From NCBI GenBank assembly GCA_023424475.1, contig JAFADX010000381.1, forward strand, positions 1 through 47,400: 47,400 nucleotides of DNA, read 5' to 3'. The first letter of the stretch is position 1. The number at the start of each line of letters is the position of its first letter. Both the position numbers and the translations under genes were made by a program. Under the pieces are notes generated by a model. The model was given only the letters and a program-made list of their open reading frames with translations. It had not been told where the DNA came from and ran no database searches. Positions 8,699-17,351 of this stretch are shown piece by piece. The DNA is from Pseudomonadota bacterium. Its GTDB lineage: Bacteria > Pseudomonadota > Alphaproteobacteria > Acetobacterales > Acetobacteraceae.

Positions 8699-10479
8699 AG
8701 GCCTTCCTCCCATGTCCGGGACAGGCGCATGGCCGAAAGTATCAGCCCCACCTGCGAATAGGTCTGCGGAAAATTGCCCCAGAGCGCTCCGGTCCTGGGG
8801 TCCACATCCTCCGACAGCAGCCCGACGTGATTGCGCCATGACAGGGCGCGTTCGAAGAGCGCCCGGGCTTCCTCCCTGCGGCCGATGCGCGCCAGCGTGT
8901 CGATGTACCAGAAGGTGCAGACGACGAAGCCGACCTCGAGCCGGCCGAAATCGTCCTCGTGGTCGTAGCGCAGCACGGCGCCGTCGCGCACCAGGCGCTT
9001 CTCCAGCACCTCGACGGTGCGCAGGAAGAGCGGGTCGGTCGCACGGATCAGGCCGAACTCCGGCAGCAGGAAGGTCGAGGCATCGGCCACCGGGGTGCCG
9101 TCCAGCACGCCCGAGATCCATCCCTCGCCCGGCACCGTCGCCGCTTCCAGGATGCGCGCGCGCAGCACCGCGGCGCGGCCGTCCCAGTCGCGCGCCTCGG
9201 CCTCGAGCCCGAGGTGCTGGGCGATGGCGCCGAGCCGGTCGAGCGCCGCCCAGCACATCGCGGCCGAATGGGTGTGCGGCAGGGCGCGGCCGCGATATTC
9301 CCACAGGCCGGCATCGGGCTCGAAGGCGGCGCGCTCCGCCTGGGCACCGAGTTCGCAGAGCTGGCGATAGAGGGAAATGTCGCCGACGCGCGCGAGGCGC
9401 TGGTCGTGGAACATCTGCGCCGCGGTCATGACGATGGCGCCGTAGCCGTCGTTCTGGATCTGCGCGCCGGCGGCGTTGCCGATGCGCACCGGACCGTCGC
9501 CGCGGAAGCCGGGCAGCGCCGTCGCGATGCGCTCCTCGACGCGGGTACGCGGCGCGATCGGGAACAGCGGCGGGATCGGCCCGGTCGAGCCCTCGGGAAC
9601 CGCATCCATGATGAAGCGCATGAAGCCTTCCATGGTGCGCGTCGCGCCCAGCCGGTTCAGCGCGCCCACGGTGAAGAAGGAATCGCGCAGCCAGCAGAAG
9701 CGGTAGTCCCAGCAGCGCCCGCTGCCCGGCGCCTCGGGGATCGAGGTGGTCAGCGCGGCGACGATGCCGCCCGTATCCTCGAAGGAGCACACCTTCAGCG
9801 TGATGGCGGCGCGGATCACCGCCTCCTGCCAGTCGAAGGGCAGGTTCAGCCCGCGCACCCAGTCGAGCCAATAGCCCTCGGTGTCCGTCAGCGTCATCCG
9901 GGCGACGGTGTCGGGCGCCTCGGGCAGGCTCTCGTCGGCGCCGAGGATCAGGTTCGCCGGCCGGTCGAGGCCGAACTCCGCCTCGTCCGCGACATAGGAG
10001 AGGGGCGCGTCGGTGGTCAGGCGCATCACCGTCTCGGTGCCGACGTAGCGGATGTGGTTGCTGCCGATGCTGGTCCGCCCGGCATCGGCGCCATGGTCGA
10101 AGGAGGGCCGGATGCGGATGCGGATGCGCGGCCGGCCGGAGACCGGCTCGAGCCGCCGCACCACCATGGGCGGGCGGTAGACTCGCCCGAAGCGGCGCAG
10201 GCGCGGCGCGCAGTCGACGACACGCAGCGCCGCCCCGCCTTCGTCGGTCAGCAGCGTCTCGACCACCGCGGTGTTGCGCCGGTAGCGCTGGCTCGCATGG
10301 ACCTGGCCGCGCAGCACCACGTCCATGAAGCCGCGCTCGGGATCGGTGCCGCCGACCAGGGCGTTGAACACCGGCTCGCCGTCCAGGCGCGGGAAGCAGA
10401 ACCATTCCAGCCGCGCGGTCGAGGAGATCAGCGCCGCGACGGCGCAGTTGCCGATGACGGCGTGGTCAAGATTGGCCAC
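8683..10479 (-). CDS. Glycoside hydrolase family 15 protein (glucoamylase/trehalase-like)
   Basis: An inverting alpha-glucosidase-type enzyme of 598 residues: an N-terminal beta-sandwich that begins DHAVIGNCAVAALIS, then an (alpha/alpha)6 barrel. Family motifs include RFCWLRDSFFTVGAL, IQNDGYGAIV, HTHSAAMCWAALDRL and FVVCTFWYIDTLAR. Start is GTG 10479 with GGGGAGG six bases ahead; it overlaps otsB by 14 bases. No signal peptide, so cytoplasmic. GH15 members include trehalases as well as glucoamylases, and the position between otsB and otsA favours trehalose or an alpha-glucan as substrate. The sequence alone cannot decide which. Confidence 0.9.
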   Translation of the reverse strand: MANLDHAVIGNCAVAALISSTARLEWFCFPRLDGEPVFNALVGGTDPERGFMDVVLRGQVHASQRYRRNTAVVETLLTDEGGAALRVVDCAPRLRRFGRVYRPPMVVRRLEPVSGRPRIRIRIRPSFDHGADAGRTSIGSNHIRYVGTETVMRLTTDAPLSYVADEAEFGLDRPANLILGADESLPEAPDTVARMTLTDTEGYWLDWVRGLNLPFDWQEAVIRAAITLKVCSFEDTGGIVAALTTSIPEAPGSGRCWDYRFCWLRDSFFTVGALNRLGATRTMEGFMRFIMDAVPEGSTGPIPPLFPIAPRTRVEERIATALPGFRGDGPVRIGNAAGAQIQNDGYGAIVMTAAQMFHDQRLARVGDISLYRQLCELGAQAERAAFEPDAGLWEYRGRALPHTHSAAMCWAALDRLGAIAQHLGLEAEARDWDGRAAVLRARILEAATVPGEGWISGVLDGTPVADASTFLLPEFGLIRATDPLFLRTVEVLEKRLVRDGAVLRYDHEDDFGRLEVGFVVCTFWYIDTLARIGRREEARALFERALSWRNHVGLLSEDVDPRTGALWGNFPQTYSQVGLILSAMRLSRTWEEGLWRAS

Positions 10480-11209
10480 GCGCGACCTCCCCTTGGGTGC
10501 ATCCGGCGCCGCAGGCGAGCCAGCGGCGCACCTGGGCCGGGCCGCCCGTGAAGTCCCGGCCCACATGCAGGCCGAAACCGCCGAGGCGCCGCGCCGCCGC
10601 CATGCCGTCCTCGTCCGTCACGTCGTCGCCGACGAAGACCGGGCGGCGGCCCCGGAAGGGTGGCGCCTGCATCAGCGCCGTCACGGCGCGCGCCTTGTTC
10701 GCCGCGCGCGGGCGAATCTCGAAGGCCATGTGCGCCGGCAGCACCGCGAAGGCGGCAGGCTGCTCGGCGACGAGACCTTCCATCGCCCTGCGCACCGCCT
10801 CGCCCTGATCGGGCGCAGCGCGGAAGTGCAGCGCGACGCCGTGCGGCTTGCGTTCGAGGAGCAGCGCCGGGCGGCCTGCCGCGAAGGCGGCCAGGCGATC
10901 GACCCAGTCCGCCGGGATCCTGGGCATCGCATCGTCGCAGAGGGGCCCGCCCGCCGCGCCCCGCAGTTCGGCGCCGTGGCCGAAGCCGCCGGGCGGCCGG
11001 AGAGGCGCGAGCAGGCGGTCCACCGTTTCGCGCGCCCGTCCGCTGACGATGGCGAGGGCCCCCCCGAGCCGCGACGACAGTCTTGCAAGCGCCGGCGGGA
11101 GGCCCGGGGGCACGATGACGGCATCTGGCGTGGGCGCAATGTCGATAAGGGTGCCGTCGAGATCGAGGAAAAGCGCCCAGTCGGCCTCAATCTCGGGAAC
11201 ACCTGTCAT
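10466..11209 (-). CDS. otsB: Trehalose-6-phosphate phosphatase
   Basis: HAD-superfamily phosphatase removing phosphate from trehalose-6-phosphate. The nucleophile motif LFLDLDGTLIDIAPTP is at residues 13-28 (Asp16 nucleophile, Asp18 acid), LAIVSGR is motif II, and VFVGDDVTDEDGM is motif IV with the metal Asp pair. 247 residues, normal length. ATG 11209 gives MTGVPEIE; GTG 11215 is an in-frame alternative, with AAAGGG placed between the ideal distances for both. First gene of otsB-GH15-otsA. The upstream region is comparatively AT-rich and probably holds the promoter. Confidence 0.93.
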   Translation of the reverse strand: MTGVPEIEADWALFLDLDGTLIDIAPTPDAVIVPPGLPPALARLSSRLGGALAIVSGRARETVDRLLAPLRPPGGFGHGAELRGAAGGPLCDDAMPRIPADWVDRLAAFAAGRPALLLERKPHGVALHFRAAPDQGEAVRRAMEGLVAEQPAAFAVLPAHMAFEIRPRAANKARAVTALMQAPPFRGRRPVFVGDDVTDEDGMAAARRLGGFGLHVGRDFTGGPAQVRRWLACGAGCTQGEVARGQS

Positions 11210-11666
11210 AGTCACTGCGCCCTTTTACCCATGATCACGCCGAATGACACCCCGGCAACCCGCCGTGATCGGCCACTGGATGAACGCAGACGGCGGAGAT
11301 CGGTGCCCGACCAAACGAAGAATTTGTGAAGTGGATATGTTTTACAACCATAGCGCGAATGACTAAGGTGAAGATCCGGTTGATCCTGGTGGCGGGCTCT
11401 GATGCTCATCAACCGTGGCGCGTGATTGCCTTCCAGACGATCACGCGGCCCCCTTTGCCGAACCAGGCGGCAAGGGGGGCACCTGGGCTTCGATGGCGCG
11501 CGCGGCGCAGGCGTTCCGGTCGCGAGGGATGGAGCGCCAGGTCATCAAACGACCCGGGAGCAGACGCGCATCGCGGCGGCGGAAATGGCGCGGATCAGAT
11601 CGTGAGGCTTCCGCGCGGCACGGCGAGTGTCCCGCGCCCCGGCCTGCTGCGGCTTGCGAAGGCAAG
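11210..11666. other. 457-base gene-free stretch between otsB and the tRNA genes
   Basis: No open frame here has coding character. Bases 11310-11380 are distinctly AT-richer than the surroundings and are the likely site of the leftward otsB promoter. A weak sequence of the GGAAC-N16-CGTT type (general stress sigma EcfG) can be drawn as GGCAC/CGTT at 11283-11307 on the minus strand, with one mismatch. The rest is GC-rich and featureless to me. Confidence 0.4.
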
Positions 11667-11743
11667 TGGCGCGCCCGGGAAGATTCGAACTCCCAACCCC
11701 CAGATCCGTAGTCTGGTGCTCTGTCCAGTTGAGCTACGGGCGC
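11667..11743 (-). tRNA. tRNA-Arg(ACG), variant copy with G37, CCA encoded
   Basis: Reads as a full cloverleaf on the minus strand: acceptor GCGCCCG/CGGGCGC, D arm GCTC/GAGC, anticodon stem CCAGA/TCTGG with loop CTACGGA (anticodon ACG), and T arm GGGAG/CTTCC around TTCGAAT. Discriminator G and a genomic CCA follow at 11667-11670. It differs from the neighbouring copy in the D loop, position 37 (G instead of A) and the variable/T arm. Confidence 0.93.
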
Positions 11744-11769
11744 ATCGTCTGCGGCGGTGAAGGGTGGGA

Positions 11770-11846
11770 TGGCGCGCCCGAAAGGATTCGAACCTCTGAC
11801 CCCCAGATTCGTAGTCTGGTGCTCTATCCAGCTGAGCTACGGGCGC
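11770..11846 (-). tRNA. tRNA-Arg(ACG), CCA encoded
   Basis: Minus-strand cloverleaf with acceptor GCGCCCG/CGGGCGC, anticodon stem CCAGA/TCTGG, loop CTACGAA (anticodon ACG, decoding CGN after A34 editing), and T arm AGAGG/CCTTT, which contains one G-U pair. Discriminator G and CCA are encoded at 11770-11773. It lies 26 bases upstream of the variant copy, so both probably come from one transcript. Confidence 0.95.
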
Positions 11847-11951
11847 CCTTGCCGCCACCGCGGCGAGGCGGCGGAAATAGCGGAGGCGGGGGTGGTGCGC
11901 AACCCCTCCTCCGCCAGGAAAATGCGGCCGGCGGAAATGGCGGCCATGCCA

Positions 11952-11977
11952 CGCCCTGCCCTGACGACGGCAGGGCG
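11952..11977 (-). terminator. Hairpin after leuB
   Basis: A perfect 9-bp stem CGCCCTGCC/GGCAGGGCG with an eight-base loop lies nine bases beyond the leuB stop. No T run follows on the minus strand, so it is a weak or Rho-assisted terminator at best. It separates the leu block from the tRNA genes. Confidence 0.45.
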
Positions 11978-11985
11978 GACGCGGT

Positions 11986-13101
11986 TCAGGCAGCGAGCTT
12001 GTCAAGCTCGCGCACCACGGCCTCCCCCATCACGCTGGTGCCGACGCGCGCCATGCCGGGCTGCATGATGTCCGCGGTGCGCAGGCCGCCGGCGAGCACC
12101 TTGCCCACCGCCGATTCGACAAGGGCCGCATCCTCCTCCATCCCGAAGGACCAGCGCAGCAGCATCGCGAAGGAGAGGATCTGCGCGAGCGGATTCGCGA
12201 TGCCCTTGCCGGCGATGTCCGGTGCCGAGCCGTGAATCGGCTCGTAGAGCGCGTGGCGCTTGTTCGTGGCCGGATCGACCGCGCCGAGCGTCGCCGAGGG
12301 CAGCATGCCGAGCGAACCGGTCAGCGCCGCCGCCAGGTCCGAGAGCACGTCGCCGAACAGGTTGGATCCGAGGATGACGTCGAACTGCTTCGGCCGGCTG
12401 CACAGCTGCATGGCGCAGTTGTCCGCGTACATGTTCTCGAGCTCCACGTCGGCATATTCGGCCTTGTGGACCTCGCCCACCACGGCGCGCCACAGGCGGC
12501 CGGACTGCATGACGTTCGCCTTCTCGACCGAGGTCACCTTGTTGCGGCGCTTGCGGGCGAGGTCGAAGGCCACGCGCGCGACGCGGGCGATCTCATCCTC
12601 GTGGTAGACATCGGTGTCGAAGCCGCGGCGCTTGCCATCGGACAGCGTCTCGACGCCGCGCGGCTCGCCGAAATAGACGCCGCCGACCGTCTCGCGCACC
12701 ACCATGATATCGACGCCGCGCACCACCTCCGGCTTCAGGGAGGAGGCATCCACCAGCGGATCGAGCACCACCGCGGGACGCAGGTTGGCGAAGAGGCCGA
12801 GGTCCTTGCGCAGACGCAGGATGCCGAGCTCGGGCCGCTGCTCGAAGGGCAGGCTGTCCCATTTCGGCCCGCCAACCGAACCGAACAGCACCGCGTCGGC
12901 CGCCTTGGCCTTGGCGACGGTGGCGTCGGAACAGGGCGTGCCTTCGGCATCGATGGCCGAGCCACCGACGAGGCCCTCGTCGATGTCGAAGGTGACGGCG
13001 CGGCGGCGGTCCATCCAGTCGATGACGCGGCGGACCTCGCGCACCACCTCGGGGCCGATCCCGTCGCCGGGAAGGATCAGAAGCTTCTTGTTGGACGGCA
13101 T
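11986..13101 (-). CDS. leuB: 3-isopropylmalate dehydrogenase
   Basis: Oxidative decarboxylation of 3-isopropylmalate to 2-oxoisocaproate with NAD+, third step of leucine synthesis. 371 residues. Visible are LLILPGDGIGPEV at the N-terminus, LFGSVGGPKWD, LRKDLGLFANLRP, VVRETVGGVYFGEP (the LeuB-type substrate-specificity loop), and HGSAPDIAGKGIANP, which binds NAD. ATG 13101, with AGGAG eleven bases ahead. Last gene of the leftward leuC-leuD-leuB group, 67 bases behind leuD. Confidence 0.97.
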   Translation of the reverse strand: MPSNKKLLILPGDGIGPEVVREVRRVIDWMDRRRAVTFDIDEGLVGGSAIDAEGTPCSDATVAKAKAADAVLFGSVGGPKWDSLPFEQRPELGILRLRKDLGLFANLRPAVVLDPLVDASSLKPEVVRGVDIMVVRETVGGVYFGEPRGVETLSDGKRRGFDTDVYHEDEIARVARVAFDLARKRRNKVTSVEKANVMQSGRLWRAVVGEVHKAEYADVELENMYADNCAMQLCSRPKQFDVILGSNLFGDVLSDLAAALTGSLGMLPSATLGAVDPATNKRHALYEPIHGSAPDIAGKGIANPLAQILSFAMLLRWSFGMEEDAALVESAVGKVLAGGLRTADIMQPGMARVGTSVMGEAVVRELDKLAA

Positions 13102-13168
13102 GCTGGGGACGTCTCCTGGCAGGTCGCGGGAGACGCCCCGGGTGGACGCCCCCCGGGGTGGGGTCGGC

Positions 13169-13780
13169 TCAGGCGTAGAGCCAGGGCTGGGAAGCCTTCT
13201 GCTTCGCCTCGAAGGAATCGATGGCGGGCGCGTGCTGCATGGTCTGGCCGATGTCGTCGAGGCCGTTGAGCAGCAGGTGCCGGCGCAGCGGGTCGATCCT
13301 GAACGGGATCTCCTCCCCGTTCGGGCGCACCACCACCTCGCGCTCGAGGTCCACGGTGACGCGCGAATTGGCGCCCATCTTCGCGTCTTCCATCAGTTGC
13401 GCGCAGACCTCCTTCGGAAGCCGCACCGGCAGGACGCCGTTCTTGAAGCAGTTGTTGTGGAAGATGTCGGCGAAGTCCGGGGCGATCACGCAGCGGATGC
13501 CGAAGTCGAGCAGCGCCCAGGGCGCATGCTCGCGCGAGGAGCCGCAGCCGAAGTTCTCGAAGGCGATGAGGATCTCGGCCTTGCGGTACGGCTCCTGGTT
13601 GAGGACGAAGTCCGGGTTCTCCGAGCCGTCCTCCCTGTAGCGGAAATTGGCGAAGAGGTTCTTCCCGAAACCCAGGCGCGAGATCGACTTCAGGAATCGC
13701 GCCGGGATGATCTGGTCGGTGTCCACATTCGCCCTGGGCAGCGGCGCGGCGATGCCGGTGAGCTTGGTGAAGGCCTGCAT
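13169..13780 (-). CDS. leuD: 3-isopropylmalate dehydratase small subunit
   Basis: The swivel subunit that with LeuC isomerises 2- to 3-isopropylmalate. 203 residues; NVDTDQIIPARFLK is the family signature, followed by ENFGCGSSREHAPWAL with the substrate-binding Ser/Arg. Its ATG (13780) shares a base with the leuC stop in a TGATG arrangement, so expression is coupled to give equal amounts of the subunits. Confidence 0.97.
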   Translation of the reverse strand: MQAFTKLTGIAAPLPRANVDTDQIIPARFLKSISRLGFGKNLFANFRYREDGSENPDFVLNQEPYRKAEILIAFENFGCGSSREHAPWALLDFGIRCVIAPDFADIFHNNCFKNGVLPVRLPKEVCAQLMEDAKMGANSRVTVDLEREVVVRPNGEEIPFRIDPLRRHLLLNGLDDIGQTMQHAPAIDSFEAKQKASQPWLYA

Positions 13781-15210
13781 CACGCGCTCTCCTTCGGCTG
13801 GTAGTCGCGCACATCGGCGAGGTGGCCGGCCAGCGCGGCGGCGGCGGCCATGGCCGGGGACAGCAGGTGCGTGCGCCCGCCGGGACCCTGGCGCCCCTCG
13901 AAGTTCCGGTTGGACGTGCTGGCCGAACGCTGGCCCGGCGTCAGCTTGTCCGGGTTCATCCCGAGGCACATCGAGCAGCCCGCCTCGCGCCACTCGAAGC
14001 CCGCTTCGCGGAGCACGCGGTCGAGACCTTCCTGTTCGGCCTGCTTCTTCACCAGGCCCGAGCCCGGCACCACCATGGCGCGCACCCCGTCGGCGACCTT
14101 GCGGCCCTTGGCGATCGCGGCGGCGGCGCGGATGTCCTCGATGCGCGAATTGGTGCAGGAGCCGATGAAGACGACATCGACCCTGAGGTCCTGCAACCGC
14201 TGGCCGGGCGTCAGGCCCATGTACTGGACCATGCGCTCCATCTGCGCGCGCTTCGCCTCGTCCTCGACCTCGGCCGGGTTCGGCACCACGCCGGTGATCG
14301 GCAGCACCGCCTCGGGGTTGGTGCCCCAGGTGACCTGCGGTGCGATCTCGTGCGCGTTCAGGCGGAGCTCGGTGTCGAAATGCGCCCCCGCATCGGACGG
14401 CAGCGTCCTCCACCATTCCATCGCGCGCGCGAGCGCGGCGCCCTTCGGTCCGTTCGGCGTCTTCGCGATGTAGTCGTAGGTGGTCTGGTCGGGGGCGACC
14501 ATGCCGGCGCGCGCGCCGCCCTCGATCGACATGTTGCAGACGGTCATGCGCCCGGCCATGTCGAGCGCCCGGATCGCGTCGCCCGCATACTCGATCACAT
14601 GGCCCGTGCCGCCCGCCGTGCCGATCCGGCCGATGATGGCGAGCACGATGTCCTTCGCGGAACAGCCGACGGCGAGGTTGCCGTCCACGCTGATGCGCAT
14701 GTTCTTCGCCGGCTTCTGCAGCAGCGTCTGGGTGGCGAGCACGTGCTCGACCTCCGAGGTGCCGATGCCGAAGGCCAGCGCGCCCATCGCGCCATGCGTC
14801 GAGGTGTGGCTGTCGCCGCAGACGATCGTCATGCCCGGCAGCGAGCGGCCGAGCTCGGGCCCGATGACGTGCACGATGCCCTGCCGCTCGTCGAGCAGCG
14901 GGATCAGCGGCATGCCGAACTCGGCGGCGTTCTTCTCGAGCGTCTCGACCTGCAGCCGGCTCTCGGGATCGACGATGCCGGTGTAGCGGGAACTGTCGGT
15001 CGCGATGTTGTGGTCGATGACGCCGAGCGTCGCCTCGGGGCGGCGGATCTTCCGCCCCGCCGCGCGCAGGCCGTCGAAGGCCTGCGGCGTGGTCACTTCA
15101 TGGGTAAGGTGAAGGTCGATGTAGAGCAGGGCCGTGCCGTCCGGGAGCGTATCCACCACATGGGCGTCCCAGATCTTGTCGAACAACGTGCGCGGCTTCT
15201 GCGCTGACAT
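13780..15210 (-). CDS. leuC: 3-isopropylmalate dehydratase large subunit
   Basis: Aconitase-family [4Fe-4S] subunit, 476 residues. VCGDSHTSTHGAMGALAFGIG, the iron-sulfur Cys in FIGSCTNSRIEDIR, and EAGCSMCLGMNPD with the other two cluster Cys are all present, followed by STSNRNFEGRQG. Start ATG 15210 with GGGAGAA spaced well. It follows rplS by 51 bases on the same strand, so leucine synthesis appears attached to the ribosomal block. No leader peptide rich in Leu codons is visible in that gap. Confidence 0.97.
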   Translation of the reverse strand: MSAQKPRTLFDKIWDAHVVDTLPDGTALLYIDLHLTHEVTTPQAFDGLRAAGRKIRRPEATLGVIDHNIATDSSRYTGIVDPESRLQVETLEKNAAEFGMPLIPLLDERQGIVHVIGPELGRSLPGMTIVCGDSHTSTHGAMGALAFGIGTSEVEHVLATQTLLQKPAKNMRISVDGNLAVGCSAKDIVLAIIGRIGTAGGTGHVIEYAGDAIRALDMAGRMTVCNMSIEGGARAGMVAPDQTTYDYIAKTPNGPKGAALARAMEWWRTLPSDAGAHFDTELRLNAHEIAPQVTWGTNPEAVLPITGVVPNPAEVEDEAKRAQMERMVQYMGLTPGQRLQDLRVDVVFIGSCTNSRIEDIRAAAAIAKGRKVADGVRAMVVPGSGLVKKQAEQEGLDRVLREAGFEWREAGCSMCLGMNPDKLTPGQRSASTSNRNFEGRQGPGGRTHLLSPAMAAAAALAGHLADVRDYQPKESA

Positions 15211-15261
15211 CGCTTTCTCCCGTCGGAACGGACGCCGCCCCTGCGGCGCCCGGTAGAATGA

Positions 15262-15681
15262 TCAGCCCTCGGCGGCCTGGGGCGCGGCGGCCGGAGCGGC
15301 CTTCGCGGCAGCATCGGCCTTGGTTCCCAGCTTCTCGGCGATGCGCGCCGACTTGCCGGTGCGGCCGCGCAGGTAATAGAGCTTCGCGCGGCGCACCTTG
15401 CCGCGGCGGACCACCTGGATCTCGGTCACGTTCGGCGAATAGAGCGGGAACACGCGCTCCACGCCCTCGCCGTAGGACAGCTTGCGGACCGTGAAGTTGC
15501 TCTGCAGGCCCTTGTTCGACCGCGCGATCACCACGCCCTCATAGGCCTGGGTGCGGATGCGCTCGCCTTCCTTCACGCGCACCATCACGCGCACGGTGTC
15601 GCCCGGGGCGAAGTCCGGCGTCGCGCGGGCGGCGGAGAGGCGGGAGAGCTGCTCCGCCTCGAACTGCTCCAGAAGGTTCAT
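15262..15681 (-). CDS. rplS: 50S ribosomal protein L19
   Basis: Large-subunit protein at the 30S/50S interface. The core (about residues 1-115) carries DFAPGDTVRVMVRVKEG, RTQAYEGVVIAR, TVRKLSYGEGVERVFPLYSP and GKVRRAKLYYLRGRTGKSARI. With 139 residues it is longer than the usual roughly 115 owing to an Ala-rich tail after GTKADAAAKAAP. ATG 15681 lies 24 bases after trmD. Confidence 0.97.
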   Translation of the reverse strand: MNLLEQFEAEQLSRLSAARATPDFAPGDTVRVMVRVKEGERIRTQAYEGVVIARSNKGLQSNFTVRKLSYGEGVERVFPLYSPNVTEIQVVRRGKVRRAKLYYLRGRTGKSARIAEKLGTKADAAAKAAPAAAPQAAEG

Positions 15682-15705
15682 GACACTATCCTTTCCTTGA
15701 ATCCT

Positions 15706-16446
15706 TTAGGCGGCGGCAGGGTGGCCGTCCATGCCCCCAGCCCCGCGTTGTTTCGCTTCGTGCCGTGCCCAGAGGTCGGGTCGGCGCTCCTTGGTGATCC
15801 GCTCGCTCTCCGCCCGCCGCCAGCGCGCGATCTCCGCGTGGTGGCCCGAGAGCAGCACGTCCGGGATGGCCCGCCCCTGCCATTCGGCCGGGCGGGTGTA
15901 GTGCGGGTATTCCAGCAGCCCCTCGGTGCCGTGGCTTTCCTCCGCCGCGCTGTCCGCCGCTCCCATCACGCCCGGCAGCAGCCGGACGCAGGCGTCGAGC
16001 AGCACCAGCGCCGCCGTCTCGCCCCCGCTCAGCACGTAGTCGCCAATCGAGACCTCGACCATGCCGCGCGCCTCGATGACGCGCTGGTCGATGCCTTCGT
16101 AGCGGCCACAGAGCAGGACGCAGCCCGGCCCTTCGGCGAGCGAGCGGACCATGGCCTGGTCCAGCAGCCGCCCCCGCGGGGTCAGGTAGATCAGCGGGCG
16201 GGCGTCGCCATCGGGCATGACGCCGGCGATGGCCGCATCCAGCACGTCCGGGCGCATGACCATCCCCGCGCCCCCGCCGGCCGGCGTGTCATCGACGGTG
16301 CGGTGACGGTCGGTGGCAAAGGACCGGATGCCGGTCGCCTCCAGCGCCCACCTGCCGTCGCGCAGCGCGCGGCCGGCGAGCGACTGGCCGAGCGGCCCCG
16401 GGAACATCTCCGGGAACAGGGTGAGAATGGAGGCCCTCCAGCTCAT
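15706..16446 (-). CDS. trmD: tRNA (guanine-N1)-methyltransferase
   Basis: Methylates G37 next to the anticodon, preventing frameshifts. SPOUT knot enzyme of 246 residues: ILTLFPEMFPGPLGQSLAGR at the start, TVDDTPAGGGAGMVMRPDV, LLCGRYEGIDQRV and SIGDYVLSGGETAALVLLD forming the trefoil knot, and LEYPHYTRPAEW. Start ATG overlaps the rimM stop by four bases (ATGA). One tRNA-Arg copy in this window carries G37. Confidence 0.97.
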   Translation of the reverse strand: MSWRASILTLFPEMFPGPLGQSLAGRALRDGRWALEATGIRSFATDRHRTVDDTPAGGGAGMVMRPDVLDAAIAGVMPDGDARPLIYLTPRGRLLDQAMVRSLAEGPGCVLLCGRYEGIDQRVIEARGMVEVSIGDYVLSGGETAALVLLDACVRLLPGVMGAADSAAEESHGTEGLLEYPHYTRPAEWQGRAIPDVLLSGHHAEIARWRRAESERITKERRPDLWARHEAKQRGAGGMDGHPAAA

Positions 16447-16964
16447 GCCGCGTCCTCCTCCCCCGCCTGCGGGCGCACCAGGATCTCGCCCGGCGGCACC
16501 ACCGTGACGCGCCCGCCCGCCACGTCCACCACCGGCACCACGGCCCTGGTGAAGGGCAGCAGGTGCTCGCGCCCGTCGCCTTCGACGATCAGGAAGGCGC
16601 CGGCGCCGTGGTCCTCGACCGCGCGCACCCGCCCGAGCGTCTCCCCACCCTCCGTCACGGCCGCGAGGCCGATCAGGTCGGTCAGGTAGAACTCCTCCGC
16701 CTCCGTCGCCGGCAGCCGGTCGCGCTCCACATAGAGCTTCGTCCCGGTCAGGCGCTGCGCCGCGTCGCGGTCCGTCACGCCCTCGACGGCGGCGATGTCG
16801 CCGCCCTTCAGCGTGATGGCGAAGCGTCGCGTGCCCGTCTCGTCGGTCAGCGGGGAATAGGCGGCGATGGCGGCGGGGTCCTCGGTGTAGGCGCGCAGGC
16901 GCACGAGGCCGCGCACGCCATGCGGCCTGCCGATCTCGCCCACCATCACGCGCTTCACCGCCAC
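16443..16964 (-). CDS. rimM: 16S rRNA processing protein RimM
   Basis: Assists maturation of the 30S head by binding S19. 173 residues with the N-terminal VGEIGRPHGVRGLVRLRAYT signature and a C-terminal PRC-barrel segment (EFYLTDLIGLAAV to LLPFTRAVVPVVD). It sits in the standard rpsP-rimM-trmD-rplS order, 26 bases after rpsP. Confidence 0.96.
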   Translation of the reverse strand: MAVKRVMVGEIGRPHGVRGLVRLRAYTEDPAAIAAYSPLTDETGTRRFAITLKGGDIAAVEGVTDRDAAQRLTGTKLYVERDRLPATEAEEFYLTDLIGLAAVTEGGETLGRVRAVEDHGAGAFLIVEGDGREHLLPFTRAVVPVVDVAGGRVTVVPPGEILVRPQAGEEDAA

Positions 16965-16990
16965 GTCACGTCACCCGATCGCTGGACGCC

Positions 16991-17326
16991 TCAGCCCGCC
17001 GCGGCGGCCGCGGCGCGCTCCTGCGCCTTCTTCTTCGGCGCGGACTGCTTCGGCTGCTCGCGGAAGGCCGGCATCGGGGCGAGGCCCGCCTTGCCGAGGA
17101 ACTTCGCGACGCGATCCGTCGCCACCGCACCCTGGCCGAGCCAATGGGTGATGCGCTCGTCCTTCAGCCGCACGCGCTCGGCGTGCTCGGCCGGCAGCAT
17201 CGGGTTGTAGGAACCCACGGCCTCGATGAAGCGGCCATCGCGCGGCGAACGGCTGTCGGCCACCACGATGTGGTAGTAGGGGCGCTTCTTCGCACCGGCG
17301 CGGGCAAGGCGGATCTTGAGGCCCAT
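16991..17326 (-). CDS. rpsP: 30S ribosomal protein S16
   Basis: Small-subunit protein; KIRLARAGAKKRPYYHIVVA and the DSRSPRDGRFIEAVGSYNP segment are diagnostic. 111 residues against about 80-90 in many bacteria: the extra length is a Lys/Ala-rich C-terminal tail, common in alphaproteobacteria. It follows ffh by 25 bases. Confidence 0.97.
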   Translation of the reverse strand: MGLKIRLARAGAKKRPYYHIVVADSRSPRDGRFIEAVGSYNPMLPAEHAERVRLKDERITHWLGQGAVATDRVAKFLGKAGLAPMPAFREQPKQSAPKKKAQERAAAAAAG

Positions 17327-17351
17327 GAGGCTTCCTTTCTCTGCGTGATCT

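Noticed and set aside
11283..11307. EcfG-type general stress promoter ahead of otsB
   Set aside because: Only GGCAC-N16-CGTT can be drawn, with a mismatch in the important -35 part and about 75 bases from the start; in GC-rich DNA such near matches are common.
11210..11846. Integration site or genomic island at the tRNA-Arg genes
   Set aside because: No integrase, no duplicated tRNA 3' end and normal neighbours on both sides.
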